Source of the DNA: Mycosarcoma maydis
Taxonomy: Eukaryota; Basidiomycota; Ustilaginomycetes; Ustilaginales
DNA: 64,000 bases
Assembly: GCF_000328475.2 (NCBI RefSeq)
Contig: NC_026478.1
Span: 186,001-250,000, forward strand
Reading direction: 5' to 3'
In this document: positions 55,286 to 64,000 of the stretch, in pieces
How the letters are laid out: every line of letters starts with the position of its first letter
Position numbering within the stretch: the stretch's first letter is position 1
Program-made: the position numbers and the translations under genes
The notes under the pieces: generated by a model
Database searches by the model: none
What the model saw: the letters and a program-made list of their open reading frames with translations, nothing else
What the model was told of the DNA's origin: nothing

Positions 55286-56893
55286 ATGTGGCGCGTATCA
55301 TCACTATTGTCGAGGATGGCGATTTCACCGACAACGCTGCTGGTCAGCAGCTTCATGCTGACATCGTTTCCCACAGCCTTAGCACACGGTCATCATTCAC
55401 ATGGCCCCGCAGACAACTCGATACCCATCGATAATATTCTCTGGATTCACATCGGTGTCCAGACTTTTGCATGGTTCTTCCTTTTCCCTTTAGCCATGGT
55501 GCTTGGCATGGTGCGACATCGACTGCATGTGCCTGTCGCTATCACCTCGCTCGCGCTCACTGTCGGAGGCTACTTTCTCGGTCATGGACACGGCGGTCGA
55601 TCCTTCCCGCATACTGCTCATGGCACTATGGCATCGCTGCTCGTCTTTTACCTTGCTGTGCAGACATTTCTCGGCGTCTACCTCAAGCTGCATCTGCAAT
55701 GGCGGCCCGAAAAGTGGATTCGACCCACGCTCGTCACCATCCACGGCATCCTCGGTAAGAGCTTTCCTATCGTCGGCTGGGTGCAGATGGTGTTCGGTCT
55801 CTCCACTCTCCAATCCTGGTGCTTCGGTGGGCATCTTGGCCAATGCCTTGCCCACTACATTATGGGCTCCGCCTTTCAAGCCTATGCAGCCATCCTGGTA
55901 ATCATGATGAAAGCAGGCGGTGACTGGCTGCAGCGACGCGGTCAGAGTCAAGAATGGTTTGATTCGTGGGTCATCATGCTATGGGGCATCGTCAACACAT
56001 TCACCGAGCATCATGGTGGACCATGGACGCACAAGGACTTGCAACACACACTCATGGGCGTTCTGTGGTGGGCCGGCGGTGCTGTAGGAATCTGGCTCAG
56101 CCGAGGGGGTAGACGAAATGTCTTCCCATCCATCATCATCATCTTAACCGGTTGGGCGATGAGTGCCCACTCGCAAGCGCTGATGATTTCAACCATGATC
56201 CACTCGCTTTTCGGATACACGCTTATGGGTGCGGGTATTGCCAGGATGGTCGAGGTCTGCTTTGTCTTACAAGATCGTCCTACTGGAGCTACTGTCGAAT
56301 CACCAAACGTGCCTACAGCGAGCAACGAAGCGGTCAACGGAAGCTGGTACCCCATTCGAGCGTTCCAGTATCTTCCGCCTTATCTGCTAGTAGCGTCAGG
56401 CGTTCTTTTCATGTCGGCGACGGACGAAGAGCTGCGATGGGCTGATTCACAAGGCGTCGATCATGCTACATGGGGACTGATTGATTTTAGCGCCTCCATG
56501 CTCATGTTCCTGTGGATCAACGTGCTTGTTGATCTATATGTGGGGTATGGAGGCCAGTACGGTGCTGCGAGGAAGAACGCGGCACAGGCAAGAGGTGAGG
56601 ATAGCGAAGCACAGGCGAGCACGTCGCTGTATTCGCGCCTCAGCCTGGGAAACGGTCATGGCAATGGTGGTGCAGGGCACAGCTCGTCACGCGCAACAGC
56701 GACAGAGCAACACGAGCTCGGCGGCTTGACTTCAAAGCGAACACTGCTTAGCGGTGAGGATGATGAGGCGGAGGCAAGCCATGTATTGTTCGATGAAGAG
56801 GATGAGGATCCGTTCGAGGAGAAGGAGCGCGACGACTACGAGAGCACCGGCAGTGGCAGCAGCAGTGTCGTTCGCAGTCGCATTCACATCTAA
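55286..56893 (+). CDS. YTP1-like multi-pass membrane protein (DUF2427 + YTP1 C-terminal domain)
   Basis: This is a 535-residue membrane protein. A signal-peptide-like N-terminus (MWRVSSLLSRMAISPTT, cut near ALAHGHHSHG) precedes a His-rich segment. The DUF2427-type region with cytochrome-b561-like His pairs (GHGHGGRSFPHTAHGTMASLL) covers about 40-170. The YTP1 C-terminal region continues with SWCFGGHLGQCLAHYIMGSAF, NTFTEHHGGPWTHKDLQH and MISTMIHSLFGYTLMGAG. About a dozen hydrophobic segments are seen. The tail is acidic and Ser-rich. Conserved His in the membrane suggest haem or metal binding; the function is not established. It is a single exon. Confidence 0.8.
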   Translation: MWRVSSLLSRMAISPTTLLVSSFMLTSFPTALAHGHHSHGPADNSIPIDNILWIHIGVQTFAWFFLFPLAMVLGMVRHRLHVPVAITSLALTVGGYFLGHGHGGRSFPHTAHGTMASLLVFYLAVQTFLGVYLKLHLQWRPEKWIRPTLVTIHGILGKSFPIVGWVQMVFGLSTLQSWCFGGHLGQCLAHYIMGSAFQAYAAILVIMMKAGGDWLQRRGQSQEWFDSWVIMLWGIVNTFTEHHGGPWTHKDLQHTLMGVLWWAGGAVGIWLSRGGRRNVFPSIIIILTGWAMSAHSQALMISTMIHSLFGYTLMGAGIARMVEVCFVLQDRPTGATVESPNVPTASNEAVNGSWYPIRAFQYLPPYLLVASGVLFMSATDEELRWADSQGVDHATWGLIDFSASMLMFLWINVLVDLYVGYGGQYGAARKNAAQARGEDSEAQASTSLYSRLSLGNGHGNGGAGHSSSRATATEQHELGGLTSKRTLLSGEDDEAEASHVLFDEEDEDPFEEKERDDYESTGSGSSSVVRSRIHI

Positions 56894-57262
56894 GCTCATT
56901 CACCTCCTCCGACCGGAACTTGTTGTTTTGTGCAAGAATTTTTTTTGCCATCTTGCTTAGCTTTTTGCTTCTATAAGAACCAGAGATTCGTGATTCACGA
57001 TTGGTTAAACTCACGATTTGTTGTTGCTTGCGGGGCGAGGAGTTGGAACATATCGGCGATGTATTAATATTTTAGCTTCAATCGGGAGATGCATTATCAA
57101 AACGTGCTCCCGTTTTTTCAGCTTTCAAATTCAAACAAGCTACGAAGGTGAATCTCCAGACGTGAAACACGAAAGAGTCTGAGTCGTGAGTGACGCAAAC
57201 TGCTGCCTGTAGGAAAAGAAAACGCACCGACCAAGCTACACACAAATTTAATTTTGGGCCGT

Positions 57263-57297
<35 letters not shown>

Positions 57298-57761
57298 AAT
57301 CGAGCCAATGAACGCTGCTCACTCACGAACACACCACAGACACGCACGAGCTGGAGGAATACGGAGTTCTTGGCTATCTTCAAGATCATCGATTTGTGAT
57401 TGCCTCTCGTCACGTCTTACGTTCACTGCATCTTCTCTCGCTGCGATCCAATTTAAGGCGAACACCGATTCAAGACTCCGTTGGCTTACTCACACCAGGC
57501 ATTGTCCTCGCACGTTTCGATCAATTGAGTAGCTCGAATCGGATATCGAGCTAGATTGCAAGCCGCCTGCCTACCTTTCACCAATCTCGGGCCAAATCGC
57601 ACGTTCTTTCAACGCCGTCCACGAGGTTTATATCAGAGGCGCGTAAAAGTAGCACATCTCCGTCCTGCTAATTTCAGCAGATACGCCTCTGCATACGCGG
57701 AAGAACCCTTAAGGCTTGTTTGAAAAGGCGAGGCCGTGTCGTAGCGCTTCCCACTGCAAAC
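56894..57761. other. intergenic and long leader of PCT1
   Basis: About 870 bp, no gene. It contains an ATTCGTGATTCACGATTGG motif at about 56987, a (TC)14 microsatellite at 57267-57294, and pyrimidine-rich leader sequence. Confidence 0.5.
57267..57294. repeat. (TC)14 microsatellite
   Basis: 28 bases of perfect TC repeat in the leader or promoter of the cytidylyltransferase gene, 470 bp before its ATG. Confidence 0.95.
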
Positions 57762-59810
57762 ATGGCTGCACCGTCGTCTAGAACGGCCGAATCGGGTAGT
57801 GGCAGCAGCGTCGCCAGCTCAACTGCGCCAGCTCCCACAGCGAATGCGCCGGCAACAACATCGCCACAACACCCCCATCACCATCACCACCATCATCACC
57901 ATCATCACCATCACGCTCACCACATCACCGACCCAGCACGACGCAAAAAGAAGCATCTACCTGCCCAGCTAGCCCAACTCCAGCTCGAAAACGAAGACGA
58001 CGAAGCTAACAATTTTATCTCTTCTTCTCGTGACGCTTCCGAAGAGGATAACGATGATCAGGAAGAGACCTTCGACGACGATGCATCGATTGCTTCGCTT
58101 CGTCATCACCATCAGGGACCCAGTTCGGCAACTGTACCCATATCTTCGTCGCTCTCATCCATCCCGCCCAACGATAGAGATCAGGCCCTGATCGACTCGG
58201 CAGCTCTGCATCAGCCTTCCAAGCTGCAATATCAACTTAAGCCCACTGCTTTGGTTGACGACAAGACACCCGCTAGCTCTAGCCCGCCACGTGTTGCTGC
58301 AGCGCAAACGGTCGCACCTTTAGCGAGCGCAAGACCTGGTCAGCCTGCGGTTCAGCATGGTTTTGTCTCTCCCTCCTCGGTGCAACAGCAATCCTCCACA
58401 ACGGCGGAGCGCAGGAGGGAGGTCTCTTCGGACGATGATGAGAGGTACACCAGGCCTTCAGTTGGCACGACGCTTGCAAACGCCAGTGCCGCACTTTCCC
58501 GGAGCTCTTCTGCCGAGCTTTTGCCCAAAGTTGTCGCTGCGCAGAGACATGTAGGCACAGCCGATAGTGCCGCAGGTCTCAACCTTGGCACTCTCCCGGC
58601 TCCTGCTGTTGGTGGTGCCACCGCGACCTCACAGCCTTTGACCACCGTTAAGCCGCAAAAAAAGGCCACTGATCCGTTCTCGGCTGCCGCTTCCTCTGGC
58701 ATCGTGGATGCTCTTCCGGCTGCTGCTATGGCTGCTACCCCCAATGCACGACAGGCTAGCGATGGCACAGCTGCCCCCACTCTGGATCCTTCGGTGCTTG
58801 GTCAGTCGGCTGTTGCTTCCAAGCGCAAGGCTTCAGGCTCTCATCACGCTTCGCACGCCGCGGCCCGCCGAGCCGAGCTCAAAGACGGAGCCGATGACGA
58901 AGCGAGCAATAACACTGACGGAGGCACCCCTTACGATGGCGATGTCGAATATGCTGCCCGTACGCCCGTCTCGAGCCAGGTTGCAATCGGTACACCCACT
59001 CCAGCATCCTCTCAGCGCGAGGGAGCAAACAAACCGACGACTGTACCGAACATCTCTGCCACCAAGAGCACCGCACCAGGCCCTGTCCGTTCGCGCAGCT
59101 ACATCCAGACGATGAACAGCCGCCACGCAGATTGCCATCCGGAGGGCGACGATCTTGAAGAAGGGGGCTTCCAACCCTCCTCGATCCCCTCTGCTGAAGA
59201 GATCCAAGCCTGGGTACACCAAGCCATCTTCAACCCGGATCCTCAGCGCGACTATTCGATCAATCCGCCTCCCAAGCGATACGATAGCGAAGGTCGAGAG
59301 CGGCCCATCCGTATCTACGCAGATGGCGTCTACGACCTCTTCCACTATGCGCATGCTCTGCAACTGCGTCAAGCCAAACTGTCGTTCCCTTCTGTTCATC
59401 TCATCGTTGGAGTAGTCAGCAGCTTTTCGTGCGGAAAGCATAAGAACAAGCCCGTGTTGACGAGCCAGGAGCGCTACGAATGTGTGCGCAACTGCAGGTG
59501 GGTAGACGAGGTGCTAGAGGACGCGCCATGGGTCGTCGATCAGAATCTGATCGATACGCTCGAGATTGACTATATTGCACACGACGATTTACCGTACTCG
59601 GGGATTGGTATGGAAGACATTTATGCCTTTGTCAAGAGGCAGGGTAGGTTCCTGCCTACAAGGCGGACGGACGGTGTGTCAACCTCGGAGCTGCTGGGAA
59701 GGATCGTGGATGTGTACAGGGAAGGTAGCCTAGACGGAAAGCTCGTCAAGATCGGGCTGGAGGATCTGACTTCGACACATGCGATGCACCCTCACCACCA
59801 AGCCGATTGA
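57762..59810 (+). CDS. PCT1: choline-phosphate cytidylyltransferase
   Basis: This is the rate-setting enzyme of the CDP-choline path: CTP + phosphocholine gives CDP-choline. It has 682 residues and one exon. The ATG at 57762 is chosen; the frame above it has only a TTG. About 500 N-terminal residues are Ala/Ser/Pro-rich, with a 13-His run (57876-57914) and a basic KKK patch. The catalytic domain starts at RPIRIYADGVYDLFHYAH. The usual HxGH is HYAH here (H528-Y-A-H531). Next come QERYECVRNCRWVDEV, DYIAHDDLPY and RTDGVSTSELLGRIV. The chain stops about 40 residues after RTDGVSTS, so the amphipathic membrane-binding helix seen in yeast and mammals is not present in this frame. Confidence 0.9.
   Translation: MAAPSSRTAESGSGSSVASSTAPAPTANAPATTSPQHPHHHHHHHHHHHHHAHHITDPARRKKKHLPAQLAQLQLENEDDEANNFISSSRDASEEDNDDQEETFDDDASIASLRHHHQGPSSATVPISSSLSSIPPNDRDQALIDSAALHQPSKLQYQLKPTALVDDKTPASSSPPRVAAAQTVAPLASARPGQPAVQHGFVSPSSVQQQSSTTAERRREVSSDDDERYTRPSVGTTLANASAALSRSSSAELLPKVVAAQRHVGTADSAAGLNLGTLPAPAVGGATATSQPLTTVKPQKKATDPFSAAASSGIVDALPAAAMAATPNARQASDGTAAPTLDPSVLGQSAVASKRKASGSHHASHAAARRAELKDGADDEASNNTDGGTPYDGDVEYAARTPVSSQVAIGTPTPASSQREGANKPTTVPNISATKSTAPGPVRSRSYIQTMNSRHADCHPEGDDLEEGGFQPSSIPSAEEIQAWVHQAIFNPDPQRDYSINPPPKRYDSEGRERPIRIYADGVYDLFHYAHALQLRQAKLSFPSVHLIVGVVSSFSCGKHKNKPVLTSQERYECVRNCRWVDEVLEDAPWVVDQNLIDTLEIDYIAHDDLPYSGIGMEDIYAFVKRQGRFLPTRRTDGVSTSELLGRIVDVYREGSLDGKLVKIGLEDLTSTHAMHPHHQAD
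57876..57914 (+). repeat. PCT1: CAY (poly-His) codon repeat inside PCT1
   Basis: Thirteen consecutive His codons mixing CAC and CAT, followed by Ala-His-His. The mixed codons suggest it is kept at protein level and did not arise from recent slippage alone. Confidence 0.9.
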
Positions 59811-60160
59811 TCTGGCTGCGACCCGGGAGCTGCGAAGGCAAGCACGTACATTCCTGTCTAATTGATTCTTACCATGTACACTGACCTTGTATCTTGGCGA
59901 TTGTGTGATCATGTAGGTGTGTCTGATCGTTTGTGCCTCTGAAGGGGGCTGATGAGGTCTAGATACAGTTACAGAGTCTGGTCCCGATTTTACGAAGGCG
60001 GACAAGGCGGACAAGGCGGACAAGGCGGAGAATTTCGCGAAGCTGAGTGTGGAGTGGAGGTCGATTCATAAAACGCGGTACGATCGCTTCTTATCCTTCA
60101 CGACCGACACATCCATACCGACCACTTACACAACTCGTGGCTCTATCCGCCAGTCTTGCG
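59811..60160. other. intergenic
   Basis: 350 bp between PCT1 and the MMTAG2-like gene, holding a 9-bp minisatellite at 60001-60027. No gene and no extra PCT1 exon is evident. Confidence 0.5.
60001..60027. repeat. 9-bp minisatellite, GACAAGGCG x3
   Basis: Three perfect copies plus a partial copy on each side, in the 5' leader of the MMTAG2-like gene. Confidence 0.9.
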
Positions 60161-61108
60161 ATGTACCACCCAACTCGCGGTGGCGCTCGTGGCGGAGCTG
60201 CCGAATTCAGCTGGGACAAAGTCAAACAATCCAAACATCGCGAGTTCTACCTCGGCAATTCGGTCGCTGCCCCTACTGGACGCTGGCAAGACGGTCGTGA
60301 CATCAACTGGTACAACAAAGACGTAGCCTCCTCTTCCACCTCTGTAGCCGATGAGCGCAGAGAGGAGCTCCGAAGAATCAAAGAGGCCGAGACCGCTGAA
60401 CTGTATGCGAAGCTAGGACGTGCCCCTCCTTCTGCAACCGCCGGAGCGACCGCGGTAGTGGGAGAGAGATTGGCACGCGGTTCCGATGGGCTCGGGAGAA
60501 AAGCAGGAACAGGCGCAAATACCGAAGTTCTAGATAAGGATAGGAAGAAGTGGGGTACAACAGGTCGTGAGGAAGCCGTCTCGGAAGCGGATGAGAAGCT
60601 GGCAAGAAAGTTCGCGAAGGATGAGGTGAGGAGGCGTCGAGCTGCGGAAGTCAAAGATGATAGGCACGGGGAGGATCGAGGGAAAGCGCAAAGTGATGAT
60701 CGTTGTCGTCATTCAAGCCGATCCCATCATGAAGATGAAGCTCGGGACGGACATCGCCGACATCGTCACCGTGACGGCTCGTCCCGGCACCGAGACGGCA
60801 ACCGTGAAGGAAGTTCGAGCAAGCAACATCTACATGCAGACGGTGGCCATGACGAGAGATCGTCAAGAAGGCATCGGAGTCATCAAAATGATCGGAGCAG
60901 TAGAAGCAGAAGTAGGAGCAGATCACCGGAATCTCTGAGCCGGCATCGGTCCAGACATCATGATGAAAGGCGCCACAAACGAAGAGGTTCTCCATCAGGG
61001 GCTGGACGCGGCCACCGAGGTGAAGATGAGAAGCATCATCACGCCCCGCATTCTCGACGGTACCATGACGGAGAAGGTAGGCCACATCGAATGCATCGTG
61101 ACGAGTAA
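60161..61108 (+). CDS. MMTAG2-like protein (kinase-phosphorylation domain)
   Basis: This 315-residue protein is probably nuclear. The N-terminal 60 residues, MYHPTRGGARGGAAEFSWDK then REFYLGNSVAAPTGRWQDGR then DINWYNK, are the hallmark of the multiple-myeloma-tumour-associated-protein-2 family (human C1orf35). A helix with ERREELRRIKEAETAELYAKLGR follows, as in the family. The C-terminal 130 residues are Arg/His/Ser/Asp-rich (SR-like), as in many splicing-associated proteins. The exact role is unknown. I set the start at 60161 since the 38 in-frame codons above lack family residues. It is a single exon. Confidence 0.85.
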   Translation: MYHPTRGGARGGAAEFSWDKVKQSKHREFYLGNSVAAPTGRWQDGRDINWYNKDVASSSTSVADERREELRRIKEAETAELYAKLGRAPPSATAGATAVVGERLARGSDGLGRKAGTGANTEVLDKDRKKWGTTGREEAVSEADEKLARKFAKDEVRRRRAAEVKDDRHGEDRGKAQSDDRCRHSSRSHHEDEARDGHRRHRHRDGSSRHRDGNREGSSSKQHLHADGGHDERSSRRHRSHQNDRSSRSRSRSRSPESLSRHRSRHHDERRHKRRGSPSGAGRGHRGEDEKHHHAPHSRRYHDGEGRPHRMHRDE

Positions 61109-61688
61109 CCAAGATGCGGTCATCCAATACTCCTGCCATCAACATGCTTTTCACACTCAATAAAAGCTCACCGCTTGTATAGCCATCGTTTTAGGAGGGA
61201 CACAAAATCGCATCGTACGATTATGCTTTGGAGACTTGCTTGTTTCTTCTTTGATTCGGTCAGGAATGTGTATGCTTGATTCTATGCTCGGGGCGTGCCC
61301 TGTGGTTCGTAACATCATCGCTGAACGAGGAGGCAATGAACAGGCCTGGCATTCCTGACTGATTGACAAGTCGTGCAGATTCACGATTGCCTTTGACACC
61401 ACAAGACGCGTTTGAGTTTGAAGGCGCGCTCTGCAACCGTAAGTTTTTGTTTCTTCGGGCTGAGCCTCCACACGATCCAGCCCAAGGACCCTGAACTGAA
61501 ACCATCATCTTGTCGACCTCAGTGTGGGTGCCACCTACGTATCTCTGCCGGCCTCTCACCCATCTTCTACTAGACGTCGCGCCGATCAGAGGCATTCGGG
61601 TTCGCGGCTGGTCTCGTCATGCCGTTATAGGACTCCTTGCAGCATATAGGACTTGCCTTGCTCCGTTTCAACCTGATGCACGCACAAG
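61109..61688. other. intergenic
   Basis: 580 bp with no supported gene. The region just upstream of the polymerase start has a stop codon in frame at 61674-61676, which supports the chosen start. Confidence 0.5.
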
Positions 61689-64000
61689 ATGTCATCTCCA
61701 ACAAAGACTGCATGCAAATTTGACAGCCTTGCACCAACTGGCGTCGAAGCTTTTGCCTCATCATCAGGAGCCTCTTCAGATATGTCAGCCAAGTTTGAGA
61801 CCACTACTCACAAGGAGCACCTGTTGCCCAATCTTCCCACAGAAGAGGTTCACAGCAGTCTGACAGACCGAGCCCCCTCCCTCAAAGCGCCGGAACCAAC
61901 GCAACAGTCCGTCCCCTCACATACGAACCTCGAGACTGCAGTGCACAGCTCTGGTCCACCACCATGGCCTACCATCACATACAAGCATCTTCTTTCTGCT
62001 GGCACGCTCAACCCCACCAATCCCCTCCGTGTTGTGGCGCACTGCGATGTAGATGCGGCCTATGCTCAATTCGAAGCCTCACGTCTTGGCCTCGATGCCA
62101 CCGTCGTGCCGATAGCTGTGCAGCAGTGGCAAGGCCTCATTGCGGTTAACTATCCAGCTCGTGACGCTGGCGTTTCGCGTTTTGAAAGTATCCCGGAAGC
62201 TCTCAAGAAATGCCCCGATCTGCATCTCGTCCACGTAGCCACCTATGCACACGGAAGCAACAAGCCAGATTACCATCCGGATCCGAAACCGGAAACGCAT
62301 AAAGTCAGTCTCGATCATTACCGTAGAGAGAGCACCAAGATCCTCACCATCTTCAAAAGGACTTGCCCACACGGAGCGGTGGAGAAGGCAAGCATCGATG
62401 AGTCGTATTTTGACCTTACCATCGAAGTTCGCAAGCTGCTGATCCAGCGATTTCCGCATTTGGCCCATCCGCCTCCGGATGACCCAGTGACAGGAGCGAA
62501 AGGGATGGATCAGCCGTTGCCCCCACCGCCACGCCTGGGACTGAAACAATGGAAGCAGCTTGGGTATGTAGTGCCGAAGACGGGCGATGTAGGCAAGGCA
62601 ATGGGGATTGGTAGGCCGGAGAAAGCGGTGGCGAAAAGAGCACTCTTGGTGGATGCGCCTATCGGAGCTGGAATCGTATCGGAACTGCTACCCGAGCTGC
62701 CGAGCGCCAATACGTCACAAGCAGCCGACCACAGCGCCCAAGCTGCTCAAGGCCAGTCGACAGGCAAACAACCACCGCCATCATGGGGCTCCGACCAAGA
62801 TCACCTCACCGACCCTTCATCAAGTCAGCAAGACGACCTCGACTCGGAAGCCGCGCTCTGGGATCACATTGAATACGGCGAGACCACGTGGACCGATGTA
62901 GCTCTCGCTCTCGGCGCTGAACTCATGAACCGCGTACGACAAAATGTTCTTGACGAACTCGGATACACCACGTCAGCAGGCATCGGATCGAATAAGACGC
63001 TCTCCAAGCTCTGTTCGTCTTGGCGCAAGCCCAACGGTCAAACCATCATGCGTCCGTGTTCGGTTGCCAACTTTTTCTCTTCTTTGCCCTTCCAAAAGAT
63101 TCGATTCCTCGGTGGGAAGCTAGGTAATGCGATGGGCGCCGAGTGGAACTCAGCGACTGTGTCGGATCTGTGGGGAGTGGGGCTGGACGAGATGCAGGCC
63201 AAGTTCGGGGAAGAAGCTCGGTGGGTGTACAACGTGCTTCGCGGGATCGATTATAGCGAGGTGCGGGAGCGGGTGAATAACCAGACCATGCTGGCGAGCA
63301 AATCTGTCCGACCCGCGATCACAAAGCCGGAAGAAGCAACGCACTGGCTGGACATCCTCTCTACCGAACTAGCCATCAGGCTCAGGGAGGCAAGGGAAGA
63401 GCGGCGCAATCTTTGGCCAAAGACGTTGGTGCTGCGGTACATTCGAGCTGGCTCAGTGCCACGCAGCCGCCAGACAGCGTTTCCATTCACCAACCCGAAC
63501 AACCAAGACGATCTGGCCAAGGTGATTCTCAAAAAAGGACAGAAGTTATGGGAAGAGAGCCTTGGGGATGCCCTTGGTTTGGGGCTAGGATCGTCGGGCT
63601 TTGGAGAGGCCAAGGTGTTGACGATCGCGTTGGGTTTTGGAAGCTTAGCTGAGGGCGAAGCTGGTCAGCAAGGTATTGCTGGCTTTCTCGGGACGGCTAG
63701 TGGGAGCACAGCGACAGCATCGACATTTCCATTGCCAGCAGCACTAGCAGAAGGGCCTGAAATTACGAGACTCGCAGCAGAAGTTGACTCGGAGGAACAT
63801 TCGTCCCCAAAGAAGAAAAGGAAACGCAATCGTTTGGATGTCATGTTTGAGACTCAAAGCAAACAACTACAGTCGCAAGCGTCGCATTCCAAGCAAAAAG
63901 AGGGTCCGACGAAAGACAATCGTGATGACGATACAGAGCAACCCAGGGTCGACATTGACGAAGAAGCTGGCGTCAAGGTCGTCGAAGCTGCATCAGGACC
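61689..64000 (+). CDS. RAD30: DNA polymerase eta (Rad30-like), 3' end outside window
   Basis: This Y-family polymerase copies past UV photoproducts. 770 codons are visible and the frame is still open at the window end. The first in-frame ATG is 61689 (MSSPTKTACK); another Met at codon 32 is possible. The palm motif is AHCDVDAAYAQFEASRLG with metal ligand D120. AVNYPARDAGVSRFES is the eta-type finger block. The second acidic pair is in KASIDESYFDLT (D237-E238). TSAGIGSNKTLSKLCSS marks the helix-hairpin-helix area, and the little-finger domain follows. An insert of about 150 residues sits between the palm pair and the thumb. The end of the visible part is basic (SPKKKRKRNR), like a nuclear signal. 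The zinc-finger and PIP box must lie beyond the window. Confidence 0.92.
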   Translation, partial: MSSPTKTACKFDSLAPTGVEAFASSSGASSDMSAKFETTTHKEHLLPNLPTEEVHSSLTDRAPSLKAPEPTQQSVPSHTNLETAVHSSGPPPWPTITYKHLLSAGTLNPTNPLRVVAHCDVDAAYAQFEASRLGLDATVVPIAVQQWQGLIAVNYPARDAGVSRFESIPEALKKCPDLHLVHVATYAHGSNKPDYHPDPKPETHKVSLDHYRRESTKILTIFKRTCPHGAVEKASIDESYFDLTIEVRKLLIQRFPHLAHPPPDDPVTGAKGMDQPLPPPPRLGLKQWKQLGYVVPKTGDVGKAMGIGRPEKAVAKRALLVDAPIGAGIVSELLPELPSANTSQAADHSAQAAQGQSTGKQPPPSWGSDQDHLTDPSSSQQDDLDSEAALWDHIEYGETTWTDVALALGAELMNRVRQNVLDELGYTTSAGIGSNKTLSKLCSSWRKPNGQTIMRPCSVANFFSSLPFQKIRFLGGKLGNAMGAEWNSATVSDLWGVGLDEMQAKFGEEARWVYNVLRGIDYSEVRERVNNQTMLASKSVRPAITKPEEATHWLDILSTELAIRLREAREERRNLWPKTLVLRYIRAGSVPRSRQTAFPFTNPNNQDDLAKVILKKGQKLWEESLGDALGLGLGSSGFGEAKVLTIALGFGSLAEGEAGQQGIAGFLGTASGSTATASTFPLPAALAEGPEITRLAAEVDSEEHSSPKKKRKRNRLDVMFETQSKQLQSQASHSKQKEGPTKDNRDDDTEQPRVDIDEEAGVKVVEAASG

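Noticed and set aside
57078..57413. 111-codon minus-strand frame upstream of PCT1
   Set aside because: It reads through the (TC)14 repeat (giving an Arg-Glu run) and has no recognisable content.

Overview
The window looks like nuclear DNA of a smut fungus (Ustilaginomycotina, Ustilago-type; probably Ustilago maydis or a close relative, though the species is not proven by anything I can compute here). It is gene-dense, with about 32 protein genes in 64 kb. Most genes are single open reading frames. The few introns are short (74-113 bp) with GT...AG ends. Proteins are rich in Ser/Ala/Gln low-complexity stretches, and intergenic DNA is sprinkled with short repeats built on a 7-bp unit such as ATTCGTG/AATCACG. 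I see no rRNA, intact tRNA, transposon, CRISPR array or viral gene.

Layout. 0-5.7 kb: a GPI-anchored secreted alpha/beta hydrolase, an ERD1-type EXS membrane protein, a Hikeshi/Opi10 protein and the ribosome-assembly factor Nop16. 5.8-12.1 kb: a molybdenum-cofactor locus (MOCS1A and MOCS1B in one bicistronic-looking unit) divergent from a purine (xanthine/urate-type) permease. 12.7-22.8 kb: a TMEM135-like membrane protein, phenylalanine ammonia-lyase, a D-erythronate-dehydrogenase-like enzyme, a solitary hydantoinase-B/oxoprolinase half and a Kre9-like GPI protein. 24.8-36.3 kb: an unusual alpha-crystallin protein with a coiled coil, a formate/nitrite-family channel, a HECT ubiquitin ligase, a lipase-like hydrolase, mitochondrial ribosome recycling factor and a TLC-domain membrane protein. 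37-49 kb: a Cue2-like CUE/SMR protein, another hydrolase, a small oxidoreductase-like protein, an unknown protein, two short-chain dehydrogenases, uracil phosphoribosyltransferase and an Hsp31/DJ-1 protein. 50.9-64 kb: a ZIP zinc transporter, a membrane-anchored F-box-like protein, a YTP1-like protein, choline-phosphate cytidylyltransferase, an MMTAG2-like protein and the 5' part of DNA polymerase eta, which runs off the window.

How genes may work together. Molybdenum cofactor is needed by xanthine dehydrogenase and nitrate reductase. The cofactor locus lies head-to-head with a purine permease, and a formate/nitrite-family transporter, PAL and a hydantoinase-type protein lie within the same 20 kb. 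This suggests, but does not prove, a loose nitrogen-acquisition neighbourhood. The rest reads as ordinary housekeeping gene order.

The observations I find most worth following are: the MOCS1 locus, where MOCS1A ends in Gly-Gly-stop and MOCS1B carries its own mitochondrial presequence; the genome-wide-looking family of heptamer arrays; the HYAH (not HxGH) catalytic motif in the cytidylyltransferase; the alpha-crystallin domain split by an NLS-like insert; and the solitary hydantoinase-B half.
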